A stretch of 64,000 nucleotides of DNA, from assembly GCF_029852145.1 (NCBI RefSeq), contig NC_079969.1, positions 18,409,798 through 18,473,797 of the forward strand. The letters run 5' to 3'. The translations under genes and the position numbers were made by a program. Origin of the DNA: Microplitis mediator. Lineage: Eukaryota > Arthropoda > Insecta > Hymenoptera > Braconidae. Below, piece by piece: positions 23,369 to 35,291 of the stretch (position 1 is the first letter of the stretch; every line of letters begins with the position of its first letter). Under the pieces are notes generated by a model. That model ran no database searches. It saw nothing but the letters and a program-made list of their open reading frames with translations, and was not told the DNA's origin.

Positions 23369-26189
23369 ATGTCGTCCTCTGATGATAATGAATCGTCACC
23401 TCCAAAAAAGAAGTACAAACTTTATAATTTAGAAGCTACACATCCATTATGTATACATATTTTATTTTATTTATTCAATTTAATGACACTTTTATATAAA
23501 AAAAGCTATTGGATTCTCTTTCAAATAACTTTTTGGAGTATTTACTTTTCCAATACAATATTTTTCCTGTCAACTTGATCAAATTGTTTACTTCAATTAA
23601 AATAACGAATACTTTTTAACAAATATTATTTCTTTTACAAGTTTTCACAATTCTTTTATAAGTAAATTTTTTTTATCGTTTTATTTTTAGATACCTCTAA
23701 GGACATTGTATAGGATAAACAAGAAAAAAACTGGTACTGATGGAGATCAGTTTCGTATTCACTCAAATAACTCAGATACTTCACAAAATTTGGATATTTA
23801 TGATAATGATGAAAATTGCTGTGTAGCGGATAATTTTTTGGAAGATAGTAATTCAAGTGATAGTGAAAGTTCCTCTGATGATGATGGAAATTCGAGTAGT
23901 AATTCTAATAATAATCAGTTTGCTCGTGACATCGAGCTAAGTAACTTATCTGACCACGACGTTAGTGATAATATTAACAGGGATGATGATAAAACTATTT
24001 TAGAACCTTGCGACAACCAAAACTATAATGTTAATATTGATAGAGAAAATATATTGATGCTACTCGAAAATAGCTCAATGTCTGCAGATCAATGTGTTTT
24101 TGATTTGCTCAATTATTATGTCAGACATAATATAAGCAAATCAGCTTTGGCGAAAACTTTAAAAATGCAGCTGAATATTTTGCCAAAAGATAACAATATG
24201 CCCAAATCGGTCTATAAATTATTTCAATATGTTCATAAAATTGCGACTCCATGTATAACTGTTAAACATTTCTACTATAAAATATGTATAAGCTACGTTG
24301 GAAGTGATACTAAAATATTGAAATGTTTATCATGTAATGTTGATGTAGATAAAACTGCTTTCTTTTTCGAATTCGATATCGTTCATCAGATTCAATACTT
24401 GTTTGAATATTGTCAATTGCGAAAAAAATTAAATCAGCCAACTTTACGAAGAAATAATATGATTACTGATATCATCGACGGTTCTGAGGACATCAGAGTA
24501 AACTCTCGACCAGATAGAGGTGAATATGATTTAACATTAGTTCTGAATACTGATGGACTTTCCTTGATTAAGAGTGCAAAAAGCTATTGCTGGCCAGTAC
24601 TATGCACTATTGCAGAACTTCCCCACTATCTAAGAAAATCACATATTATAAACTTAGGTCTATGGCTTGATAAGGACTTGAAGCCACCTATGAATATTTT
24701 TTCAAAACCTTTTAGCTTGAAGATTAAAGATGCATTTCAAAGCGGTATTCATTGGATCGATCCAGAAAATAAGGAACCTATCACTTCTAAAATCGTTACT
24801 CCATTACTTGTTGCTGATGCTCCAGCCAGAGCAAGTCTTCAAAAAATTTTAAACTTCAACGGTCGTTATGGTTGTAATGTTTGTGAAGTACGAACAGTCA
24901 AGTGTAAACGATTGAAAAAGAAAAAAAAACGTGTTCGCATATACCCAACTGATAGTAATGCCAAATTACGAGATAGTGAAAGAATGATAAAACAAGCTCA
25001 ACAGCTACGTGCACTTGAAAGGATCCATGTACGAGGGGAAGTTGGTCATTCTATATTGAGTACGTGACCTCTACATAACTTAGGTACATGCCTTGTACCA
25101 GAATATATGCACTCGGTTTTACTTGGAGTTGTAAAACAGCTTTTTAATATTTATATAAATAAACCTGGTCCTTGGAGTCTTAAGAACTCAATGACAGACG
25201 TAAATAATTTTATAACAAACGTTCGTCCATTGGCGTCCTGCAATCGAATGCCTAGATCACTAGCACAAGTTACATACTTTAAAGCATCTGAATATTATAA
25301 TTTAATATTATTTTACGCTCTTCCTACTCTCAGAGATTATTTACCACAGAATTATTTACAACATCTCATTACTCTTATTATTGCTTCATTTAACTTACTG
25401 CAAAATGAAATTACAGAAAATGATCTTCAACAAGCAGATGAATTACTGAAAATATTCATCAACGATGTTCCAGTTCTTTTTAGTGACAGAGAACTTACGT
25501 ACAATATGCATCAACTGAAACATCTTGTTTTATGCGTTAAACGTTGGGGGCCTTTACAATCGATATCAGCTTTTTGTTTTGAGAATTATAATGGCTTCAT
25601 AGCCAGAATTGTACATGGCAACAAAAATATGAACCAAGAAATGATCAATAACGTAACAATTGCCCAAGGTTTATGTATTTCAAAAAATCGTGTAACGTCA
25701 CAAAATGATAATATCGTCAAAAAAATGATTATGAACTTCTGTGAAAATGTGTAAAAATACTTCAATTACACCAATTACAAAAAATATTACTTGTTTCTAA
25801 AGGTATAGATTTAAATTTTACAAATTTCTATATACGTGCTAAAGTCAACAATGAAATTTATACGTCTAATTCTTACAACGAATCTAAAATAAATAGCTCA
25901 AATATAAATAGCTCAAAAAAAGATAAATAATTGCATTACATATGGATTAATTATTTATTTTTTTGAAATACAAAATAGATTGTTTATAATTTTACAAACT
26001 TTGAAAGTTAAGCATGAAAAAATTTTTTTTCATCTCAAAACAAAAGCCAAAATAAAGCATGTCATACCTGTGAAACAAACAAACGATTACGAACTGTTCA
26101 AAATATCAGATTTACAATCCATCTCTCAGGTTATTAAAGTAGGCAACTATATCTGCAAAAGACCAAATTTGTGGAAACAAGTTTGGTGA
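23369..26189 (+). pseudogene. CMC/CACTA (tnp2-like) transposase, decayed
   Basis: A probable first exon starts at the ATG at 23,369 in a strong context (GCCACCATG) and reads MSSSDDNESSPPKKK. It probably splices near 23,412 into the main exon, with acceptor AG close to 23,690-23,701. The main frame runs to 25,067, is cut by an in-frame TGA (25,065-25,067), and continues in the same frame to 25,754. A further frame change near 25,750 leads to C-terminal pieces up to 26,189. Family landmarks: an acidic Ser/Asp/Asn-rich N-terminus, LNTDGL, LPHYLRKSHIINLGLW, VADAPARASLQ, GRYGCNVCE, PEYMHSVLLGVVKQL and FCFENYNGFIARIVHG. Candidate catalytic acids are the D of NTDG, the D of ADAPAR and the E of FENYNG. 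It is thus a cut-and-paste transposase that is no longer intact. Confidence 0.8.
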
Positions 26190-26619
26190 GTGATGATTTT
26201 TAATTTTTAATATGTGATTGTAATAGATGAATCAATAATTGGAATTCATATGATAAAATATTTTGTTTAATGCAAAAAAAATTTTTAAATATAAATAATC
26301 GTTTATTCGTTATTTTGCCTGTTTACCTGCATGTTACGTCTAAATTAGTTACGTATAATTATTTATCAAAAAGGTTCTAAGACAACAGCTTTTCAAAAGA
26401 GTTGCGTAATTTAATACTTTTGTATTCAATTATTTAGGTTTATATTTAATTACATATAATAAAAAAAATTATGAACATTTTCATGATCTTGAAGTTAGCA
26501 GACAATTAAAAATTTTCAGATTTATTTTTCAACAAATCAATTACGAAAAAATAACAAATTAACAATATGCACATGTAGAAAATTTAAAAAACTACAGGTG
26601 CAATTTTTTCAATTTTTTT

Positions 26620-27860
<1,241 letters not shown>

Positions 27861-27993
27861 TTTTTTTTTATAATTTACCGTCGAAAAGAAAATCCGAAAA
27901 TTATTAGACGTCGGCTAACTTCAGTATCATATATTTTCGTCAGCTTCTATCTAGTACATGGGTCTAAATATATTTTATTCACCTTAATCTATA

Positions 27994-29797
27994 TATTGTC
28001 ACATTACATTGCCGAGAGAGTTTAATAAAACTATTATATCTTTGATATGACGTGTGTTTATTTAAACCTCACCTACTTCCCGATAATACAATAGAAGCGA
28101 GTTGAGACCTGTTCCAGGGGAACTTTAGGTCCAACGGGTTATATCTCGATAAATTTCTCGTTAAGTGTCATGAACCTCAGGATTTAATCCGGTGTGTTTA
28201 ATTGATCTGTACCGCGCCTTTAAGGCAAAAATTATTTTTTTTTAATTTTGAGTTACGGTCTTAAAGACCGTAATTCTGCGAAACATTTTTTTTTATGTCT
28301 CGTGTGGTCGTGGACCACGAAGTTGTCGTGTTTTCGGCAATGTACGGCAGACCCCAGGAGGTTTGCCAGGCGAGCCTGTCTCTAAGGAGGGGGGAGTTTG
28401 TGACGTTACATTGCCGAGGGGATGGAGTTTGGGGTTGGAGTAAGTGTGAGCCGGTGTGATAGTGAGAGAAAAAGTGAGTATGTGTGTCGAGTTGAGGGTA
28501 TTGGATAATGAGTTGAGGATATGGGGTATAAATGTGTATGGTAAGTCAAGCGTGCGATAGAGTACGTGTAGTGTACGGAGTATGTTTTTGGAGTGTCTTT
28601 GTGATGGAGCGTGGATTTAACGGGGGATGTCTAGCTGTGTCGCGGATGGTGATCAAGATAACGTGCCTCCCGACCAGTGATGATGACTAGGCCCAGGCTT
28701 AGCCCTCGGGGTTGACGTGGTGATTGCGGAGGTGCGACTGAGATGTTGCCGCCCCTTCGTGGTGGGACCCGAAGTTAGTTGGGGTACGTGTACGGTTATT
28801 GGGGGGATGGCAGGCCTCGGTTGCGATGCTCGAGGAAGCCAACAATTCGCTAACTTCGGATATCACGGGGAGTGACATTACGGGAAGGCCCGTGAGTCCA
28901 CGGCTTGTGTATTTGTGAAGGTGAGAATGGATGGAGAAGCGAGAGTGTGGCATTGAAAGAGATGGAGTGGAGTAAGCGAGTTAGAGTGGGAGATTATCGT
29001 GTAACAGTTGTGTGACTACCGGCGAGTAAGTAAGTTGAGACTTGGCGTCACTCGTGTACGAGTCGACCCAGTAGTCGAGTTTGGAGTTTAAGAGTAAGCG
29101 GTGGTGAGTTGGAGAGTCGCCATGGTGGACCTCGACCGGAACCGCTAGACCTTTCGTCGTTTTGGAGCCTGTAGCTCTGTGTATGGTGCTCTTGGAGCCG
29201 TTTGTCGTGATAGTTGTCGCAGATTACCGCATTATTTATTTATATTTTATTTTATATCTTATCTAGTAGTGTATAAAGTTTGTGATTCGTCGTCGTCGAG
29301 AGGTTCCTGATGTCTTGCCCAGGTATTTATTGTCGTGATGGACCGAGAGTATTGGACCGCGGGTCTTTTGGGCCCTCCGCGTCGCTCTCACGTCATCTTT
29401 ATTGTAATTCTATTGAGTTTTGTTTCGCTATTTTATGACTTTTATATTATTTAATTAATCAGCTTCTTCCGCATTGAAAGAACCGCGACCCTCTCTCCAC
29501 AACCTAGCATACTGAGCGCACCAGGACATGCCGCTACCACCGGTCGTGTCTCTCATCTCCAAAGGGTATAGTTTATAGGTTTTAATTTACGTGTACGTTT
29601 AGACCGGTTGCCGATACCGGGGAAATAAAAGTTGGCTGGCGCCCGTCAGGATCTGGAGGAGATGAGAGGGGTGATTGGTGGACGAAGTGTAACATAGCCC
29701 GATTTTTGAGTAATTTGAGTTTTGGAGTAAATTTGTTGAGAAAAAAGTTTTGAGTAATTATTGGGTTTAATTGAGTCTTAGGAAATGTGTACGTTAC
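27994..29797 (+). mobile_element. LTR retrotransposon relic with long GC-rich LTR
   Basis: TGTCACATTACATTGCCGAG at 27,994 recurs as TGTGACGTTACATTGCCGAG at about 28,399. The second copy is preceded by a polypurine tract (AAGGAGGGGGGAG), as expected of a 3' LTR start. The far end, ACGTTACA at 29,797, mirrors the start, and the flanks read TATAT before and ATATAT after, a possible target duplication. Only about 400 bp of internal DNA remains, including a perfect 21-nt palindrome (28,253-28,273). A TGGCGCCC block at about 29,638 looks like a tRNA primer site, which is hard to reconcile with a position inside the LTR. Confidence 0.45.
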
Positions 29798-30003
29798 AAT
29801 ATATAGTTAAATGTAAACAGGTACAATACTACCAATGTGTAATAATTTATTTTCGGAAATATTTATATCTGCTTGGATAAAAATTTTCAATTTTCGTATA
29901 TTACTCAGATATTCGTGTATAATTAGACAAAAAACTCTGTATTTAATGTCTTATTCTCAGAAGAACCCCGACAGTTCGACGATTCAGGAGTCTTACCTGT
30001 ATT

Positions 30004-30545
30004 TAAATATTATTGGATCTGACCAAATATAACTACATATAGACACACTTTTAGATATAGTCATAAATTCTTGGATATACGTATATCTGTTTGGATATGA
30101 AATATTTTTGCATCTATATACCCACATATATACAGTTGGGTCTGAGCAGATATAACTATATATACTTGTATATGCTTGGATATAAGAATATCTGCATGGA
30201 TATCATTTGCATCAATATCAATTTTTATATCTGCTGATATATAGTTGGATCTGAGCAAATATAACTATATATACTTGTATATGCTTGGATATAAGCATAT
30301 CTGCATGGATATCAATTTTTATATCTGCTTATATATAGTTGGATCTGAGCAGATATACTGATGTATGCTTGGATATACGTATATCTACTTGGATATCAAT
30401 CTTAATAAATCTCTGTATCTGCTTGTATATGATTAGATCTGAGCAGATATAATTACATATGCTTATATCTAGCAAGATCAAATATTTGGATGTATTTGTA
30501 TATAAACAGATATAACGAGATCCAGACATATCTGGTTGGATCCAA
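30004..30545. repeat. Satellite of GGATATAAGCATATCTG-type units
   Basis: A 95-107-bp unit beginning GTTGGATCTGAGCAGATATA is repeated about four to five times (starts near 30,147, 30,243 and 30,338). It contains many small palindromes (TGCTTGGATATA and its mirror). Minus-strand open frames across it (YICADIKIDI-like) are periodic by-products. No gene is present. Confidence 0.7.
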
Positions 30546-30842
30546 AAGTTTTTCTTCGGGTTAAAATTGAAATATAAGTTTTGCATTGTGATTAGAGTCA
30601 TCGGATAGCCACCTAATATTTTTTTTTATTACCATTTCTAATTTTGTAAATTAGTGTCGGATACTAGCCACCTAATACTTATATTATAATTGTAAAGAGT
30701 CGATTTAAATTTCATATTGAATTGTTTATTTTGAATATCAATTTTGAGAAAGTGTTTCAAATAATTTCACATTATAACATAGAATTGCTTCAAATATCAT
30801 CTTGAATTATTTAAATTAAAATTAATTTGAATAATATATTAA

Positions 30843-33441
30843 CCCTTAACGGCCACACGGGGTGATTAGTAACCCCAGGCTTAAAAAAAGTGGGATGAGA
30901 GGTCTTAAACCTTTCAAATAAATACAATAAACGCCATCTGCCGGTGACAGACATGTGTGAGATGTGACTTCACTACATAGAAAGCCAAAGAAATGCACAG
31001 TGGCGTTGTGAGCGTTCGTTTTATCGGCCTGGGGTAACTAGTTACCCCAGTGTGGCCTATGACAGAGTGATTAGCTTGCCAAGTCTGGTCGCACCTAAGT
31101 ATTATAGTCGAATATTAGGGCGCCACTGGAAGATGGACTCGGCCTTCCAGAATCGGATGTTAATTGTATTTATTTTATATGCTGAGGGTCGTTCGTAAAT
31201 TTTATATTTTGTGAGAGAGGAGAGGAATAGTGAACAGGCTGAAATAAATTTTATTAAAACTTTGCTTTTAATTTCAATAACCTTAAGCACCTTGCTTATT
31301 ATTTATTTAACCTTTTGATAACAATTAATTACTTATGACAAACTAAATGCGTCCCCTGGACGTGTACTTATGGCAAACTAATATTCTTATGACAAACTAA
31401 TATTCTTATGACAAACTAATTTTTACTACGTCTCCCGGACGTTTTCCACACTCCCACACACACACTCTCTCATTAAAAAACCGTCCACCGGACGTTAAAC
31501 CTTATTTTCCTTAATTCTACTTTAAAAAACCGTCCACAGGACGTTAACCCGCATATTCTTATTTCCTAGTGTCCACCGGACATATCCTAAACCTAACTTA
31601 ATCCTTGTCCACCGGACTTACATCACAGACATAGTTTCTTTACTCTAACTTGACTCTACAAATTAATTGACTCTAATTTTAACAATACTTAGTAACTTTT
31701 CCCATTTAAATTTTTACAATTCATAATTCACTGTATTTCCAATCAATTAATTTATTTTTGTTTAATTTTACCACTTATAAATTTTTCACTAATTATTTTG
31801 ACTGATTAAAATTTTTTAATTAATTTGCCACAATTCTTATTCATTTATTACTTTCAATTCCTAAATGTTTCACTGACAATTTTCACAATTAAATTTATTT
31901 CACTTTCAAAATAATCCGTTTTCTCAATTTTACTCACAATTTAATTTACCCAAACTCTAGTATCTTTTATTTAGTTTTTAGATATTTTAATTAACTTAAA
32001 ATTAATTTAATAATCACGTAATGACTAGAATTTGATTTCGGGTTGACTAGAATTTTAGGCCGGTGAATTGGCGTCACACGGTTCCCGATTTTATTGACGT
32101 TGATTCGAGTAATTCGAGTAAATTAATGAATCTTAGAATTAATGCGGCCGACAGAATAAATTCCAGCCTGTATTAATCTTAAGATCAATTAATAAATTAA
32201 TTTATAACGGCTGGAGAGCCTGGAATAAATTAATAAATTAATAGTTTTAATGACTGGATTATTTATGCGATAATTTTATTTTATTCTGGCTGTGGAGCCT
32301 TGAATAATTATTACAGAGTTTAGACCAGATATTAACGACAAATGACGCGACGGAACTTTCGAGAACACGAGATTGAACGGCTGGAGAGCCTGAACTATCC
32401 GTTCTTTACGCGAGATCAACGGAAAGATATTAAGTAATGTATTATAATTAATTTGCCAGATTAATAGAATTAATCAGCAGCTTGAATTAATTATAATTTA
32501 CCTCCAATTTTAATTCAGCAGTCCTTGGAAATTTCAGGTGATGAATTACTTCGGGCTGCTACCAATCTCTCGATGTTAGTTGAGTTTTCAGGTTTCCGTT
32601 GTCCGGATTTCGTCCTCGTATTTTTGCTTCCGTCACAATTTTTATTATTTAATTCGCAATGTACTAGATAACCTTGTATTACAATGTGTTTGATCACTTT
32701 AGTCGTTCACTTTGTCTTCACTTGACGTCCATCGCCTTCGGTCGTCCGACTCACTCTCTCTGGGTGTCCAACGAACTCTCTCGATTTTTGGCACGGCACT
32801 CCCTTATAACTCTTCGATTCACCCCCGGAAAACTCATCCCTACTAAATTAATTAGCAAAAGAGAGGGGCGGATGTTCGGGTCTCACTGATTAGCGACACC
32901 CGGTGACATGTCGAATCACTCAATTTAATGAACCGAATTATAATTAGGGCCCGTTATCGACCGTGGACAAATCCAATTTTAGAAATAATTAATTAGTCAT
33001 TGGAATCTATTTTACCCTGTTACAGGCCGTAACCGCAGTTTTATACTATAACCGCAAAGTAACTATACTTTTTGAAGAATTGGTAGATACTGTTATTTTT
33101 TTGTGGTAGTGGTATATATTGTGCGGACAACCCTAAAGTTTAATTCGTTAATATTGCAAAATGGTGGAGTAGTGAATTTTTTTGCAAAACAAGCCATTTT
33201 TTTGCATAAAAAGCCATTTTTTCAGAATTTTGACCTACATGACCAGTTTTTAGAACGCCATCTATAAATTAACCAAGTTAAACCATTAGAAATATTGAAG
33301 AACTCGTCAACGAACATGACCCAATTAGTTAAAAGTCTCAAAAACATTTACACATCTTGTCTGGCCGGGTTTTTCAGCGTGGGATAATGAGTTACCCCAT
33401 GTGGCCGTTATGAGGCCTGAGGGAGGTGTGGCCGTTAAGGG
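30843..33441. mobile_element. piggyBac-like non-autonomous element with TTAA duplication
   Basis: Perfect 16-bp terminal inverted repeats, CCCTTAACGGCCACAC, lie at 30,843-30,858 and, inverted, at 33,426-33,441. They are flanked by TTAA at 30,839-30,842 and 33,442-33,445. CCCT ends and TTAA target duplication are the hallmarks of the piggyBac superfamily. Subterminal GTTACCCCA..TGTGGCC motifs occur inside both ends, and a 22-bp perfect palindrome lies at 31,029-31,050. No transposase frame is present. The centre appears to be an unrelated LTR-like insertion (about 31,117-33,023), so the native element would be about 0.7 kb. Confidence 0.8.
31117..33023 (-). mobile_element. LTR-like insertion within the piggyBac-like element
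   Basis: Read on the minus strand it begins TGTAACAGGGTAAAATAG (33,023) and ends near 31,128 next to GTGGCGCCCTAA, which resembles an LTR-to-primer-site junction. The same junction wording occurs at about 37,279. No target duplication is visible, and no gag-pol frame belongs to it. Inside are six short hairpins of the form GTCC-N3-GGAC (31,351-31,617) and three of the form GGCT..AGCC (about 32,210-32,395). The middle is long AT-rich DNA. It is a solo LTR or truncated element. Confidence 0.4.
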
Positions 33442-33849
33442 TTAAATCGTACTTGAAAATTTAATCTCAACATCGTTTTTTTTAAATTGTTTAATTTAAA
33501 ATCAATTAATCATTATTATTGAATTCTTATCAAAAAATTATTTGAATATCATCCTGAAAAATTATGTAATTAAAAACAAATTACAAATTAACTCAAACAC
33601 TGTTATTAGAAACAAAATCTTCAAACCTCGAAAATTCGTGTAATTGAGTTAACAATATAGTTAAAAATTAAAATTTAAATATCATTTTATTAATTTAAAA
33701 ACAAACCCATCCTCCTTAATAAAAGATTTCTGGGGTTCCCGGTCTATAAGGCTTCGACTTGGGCCAAATACTTACAAGAACATCATTTATGTCAATTTTT
33801 GACATAACAGATTTGAACACATTTTAGTACAATATATTATAATTCATCC

Positions 33850-34125
33850 AGGAAAAATGAAATGAATTGCTATTTTTTAAACGTTTCGTCGTCAATATCT
33901 TTTGACTAATCAACTGATTTTTGTGTTCAAGGTGACAATCGGTGCGTTTAATTAAATTACAGAGCTAACAAAATTTAAAAAATTATTAACTTTGTCGTTT
34001 CAAAGATATTCGCGAAAAATCGTTTTTCACCATTTCTTTCTTCAACGATTCCTCTCTAACGAATCAATCAATTAAGATAGTTCTTGCTGCAATCGACGCA
34101 GATTATTAAGTTCTAGAGCTATTGC
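33850..34125 (+). repeat. Family A fragment
   Basis: The phrases 'tcttttgactaatcaactgattttt', 'gatattcgcgaaaaatcgtttttcacc' and 'gttctagagct' match 47,876-48,100 in order. The fragment abuts the truncated Gypsy gag sequence at about 34,125, so one insertion or deletion joined them. Confidence 0.55.
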
Positions 34126-34129
34126 GGAG

Positions 34130-34420
34130 TTGAATGAGCGTCTCGCAAATTATGAAACCACCCAAAAATCAAAAGATAAGAGCAAAGACGCTAAAAAGTC
34201 ATACGCGCGAGATTTCAGTAAATTCAAAACCCAGGAAGAAAAATCGAAGAAGGTTTGTTACGGTTTTGGTAAACCTGGTCATCAACGTCACAACTGTCCA
34301 GAAGTAGATAATACTACTAAGTCAAGTAATCCGAAATCCACCAATCAAACACTAGATGAGGACCTGTGTGGTTATTGTAAAAAATCGAACCATTCGGAGA
34401 AAGATTGCTACACCAAGTGA
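34130..34420 (+). pseudogene. Gypsy gag fragment with CCHC zinc knuckles
   Basis: A 96-residue frame from the nucleocapsid part of a Ty3/Gypsy gag, rich in Lys and Ser. The second knuckle is canonical (CGYCKKSNHSEKDC). The first has Phe where the second Cys is expected (CYGFGKPGHQRHNC). Everything upstream (capsid) is missing, and a family A fragment abuts it. Downstream it runs directly into the middle of reverse transcriptase, so protease and the start of RT have been deleted. This is part of one dead element continuing to 36,560. Confidence 0.75.
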
Positions 34421-34424
34421 CGGT

Positions 34425-35006
34425 ACGAAGTGGAGTTTCATATGATATAACACTCGACTTAAAATCTGTATTTCATCAAACTTCTATGGACAAAGACTCT
34501 ATCAAAGAGACTGCACTTGTAACTCCAGACGATCATTATGAATTTCTACGTATGCCGTTTGGCTTGAAGAATGTACCCGGTATTTTCCAAAGAGTCATAA
34601 ACACTGCTCTTAGAGAATTGAGATTTACAATAGCACTTGTGTATGTCGACGACATTCTGGTTAAAGGCCCGAGCATAAAAGAAGCTTTTAAAAATCTAAG
34701 ACTTGTTTTGAAAGCACTTAGAAATTATAACTTCACGCTTAATTTGGATAAATGTAAGTTCTTTCAAACAAAGATCGACTATTGGGCGCTCATAAAATCG
34801 AAGCCGTTAAAACCACAGAAATTCCCAAAGAAGTAAAAGGAGTGCGTTCATTCCTTGGCCTTGCGGGATACTTCCGGAAGTTTATTAAACACTTTGCCCA
34901 AAAAGTCTCGCCACGAACAGACTTGTTGAAGAAAAACAGTCCTTGGGTTTGGACTGAAAAACATACTGGAGTAATAAACGAAGTAAAAGAAATATTAACG
35001 ACATGA
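34425..35006 (+). pseudogene. Gypsy reverse transcriptase fragment
   Basis: The RT palm starts abruptly at LDLKSVFHQ and runs through LRMPFGLKNVPGIFQR and the catalytic box YVDDIL. A frame change near 34,790 leads into the RT connection region (GVRSFLGLAGYFRKFIKHFAQ) up to a stop at 35,004-35,006. The N-terminal fingers of RT and the protease are absent. Such RNA-dependent DNA polymerase would copy the element's transcript, but this copy cannot be functional. Confidence 0.85.
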
Positions 35007-35291
35007 CCAGTCCTTGCTATTCATGACCTGACTCGAGAAACTGAGGTCCATACAGACGCTAGTTTAATAAGTCTTGGAGCCATGCTCATGCAAAAGCAGA
35101 GAACCAAAAAAAAGTTATTTCCTACTATAGTCGTAAAACAACACCAATAGAACAAAAATATCATTCATACGACTTGGAAACTCTTGCGGTCGTTGCAGCC
35201 CTTAAATCTTTCGTGTATACCTGATAGGGATAAACTTCACTGTAGTTACTGACTGCGGGCCACCGGACTGTGAAAAAGGATATACAATCAC
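35007..35291 (+). pseudogene. Gypsy RNase H remnant
   Basis: Short matches to Ty3/Gypsy RNase H remain in shifting frames: EVHTDASL, YYSRKTTPIEQKYHSYDLETL and VVAALKSF. They are followed by stops and an apparent deletion that jumps to the start of the integrase section. It sits between RT and integrase as expected for Ty3/Gypsy pol order. Confidence 0.75.

Noticed and set aside
23324..23578. 84-residue plus-strand frame as a complete gene
   Set aside because: Only its start (the ATG at 23,369 onward) looks real, as the first exon of the transposase. The rest is intron-like AT-rich sequence.
28699..28953. 84-residue minus-strand frame in GC-rich DNA
   Set aside because: Lies inside an LTR, has no known motif, and low-stop GC-rich DNA explains it.
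30061..30601. Minus-strand frames rich in Ile/Asp/Tyr
   Set aside because: By-products of the 95-107-bp satellite.
31351..31617. CRISPR-like array of short repeats
   Set aside because: The repeats are only about 11 bp with uneven spacers in a eukaryotic transposon context. There is no leader and no cas gene.
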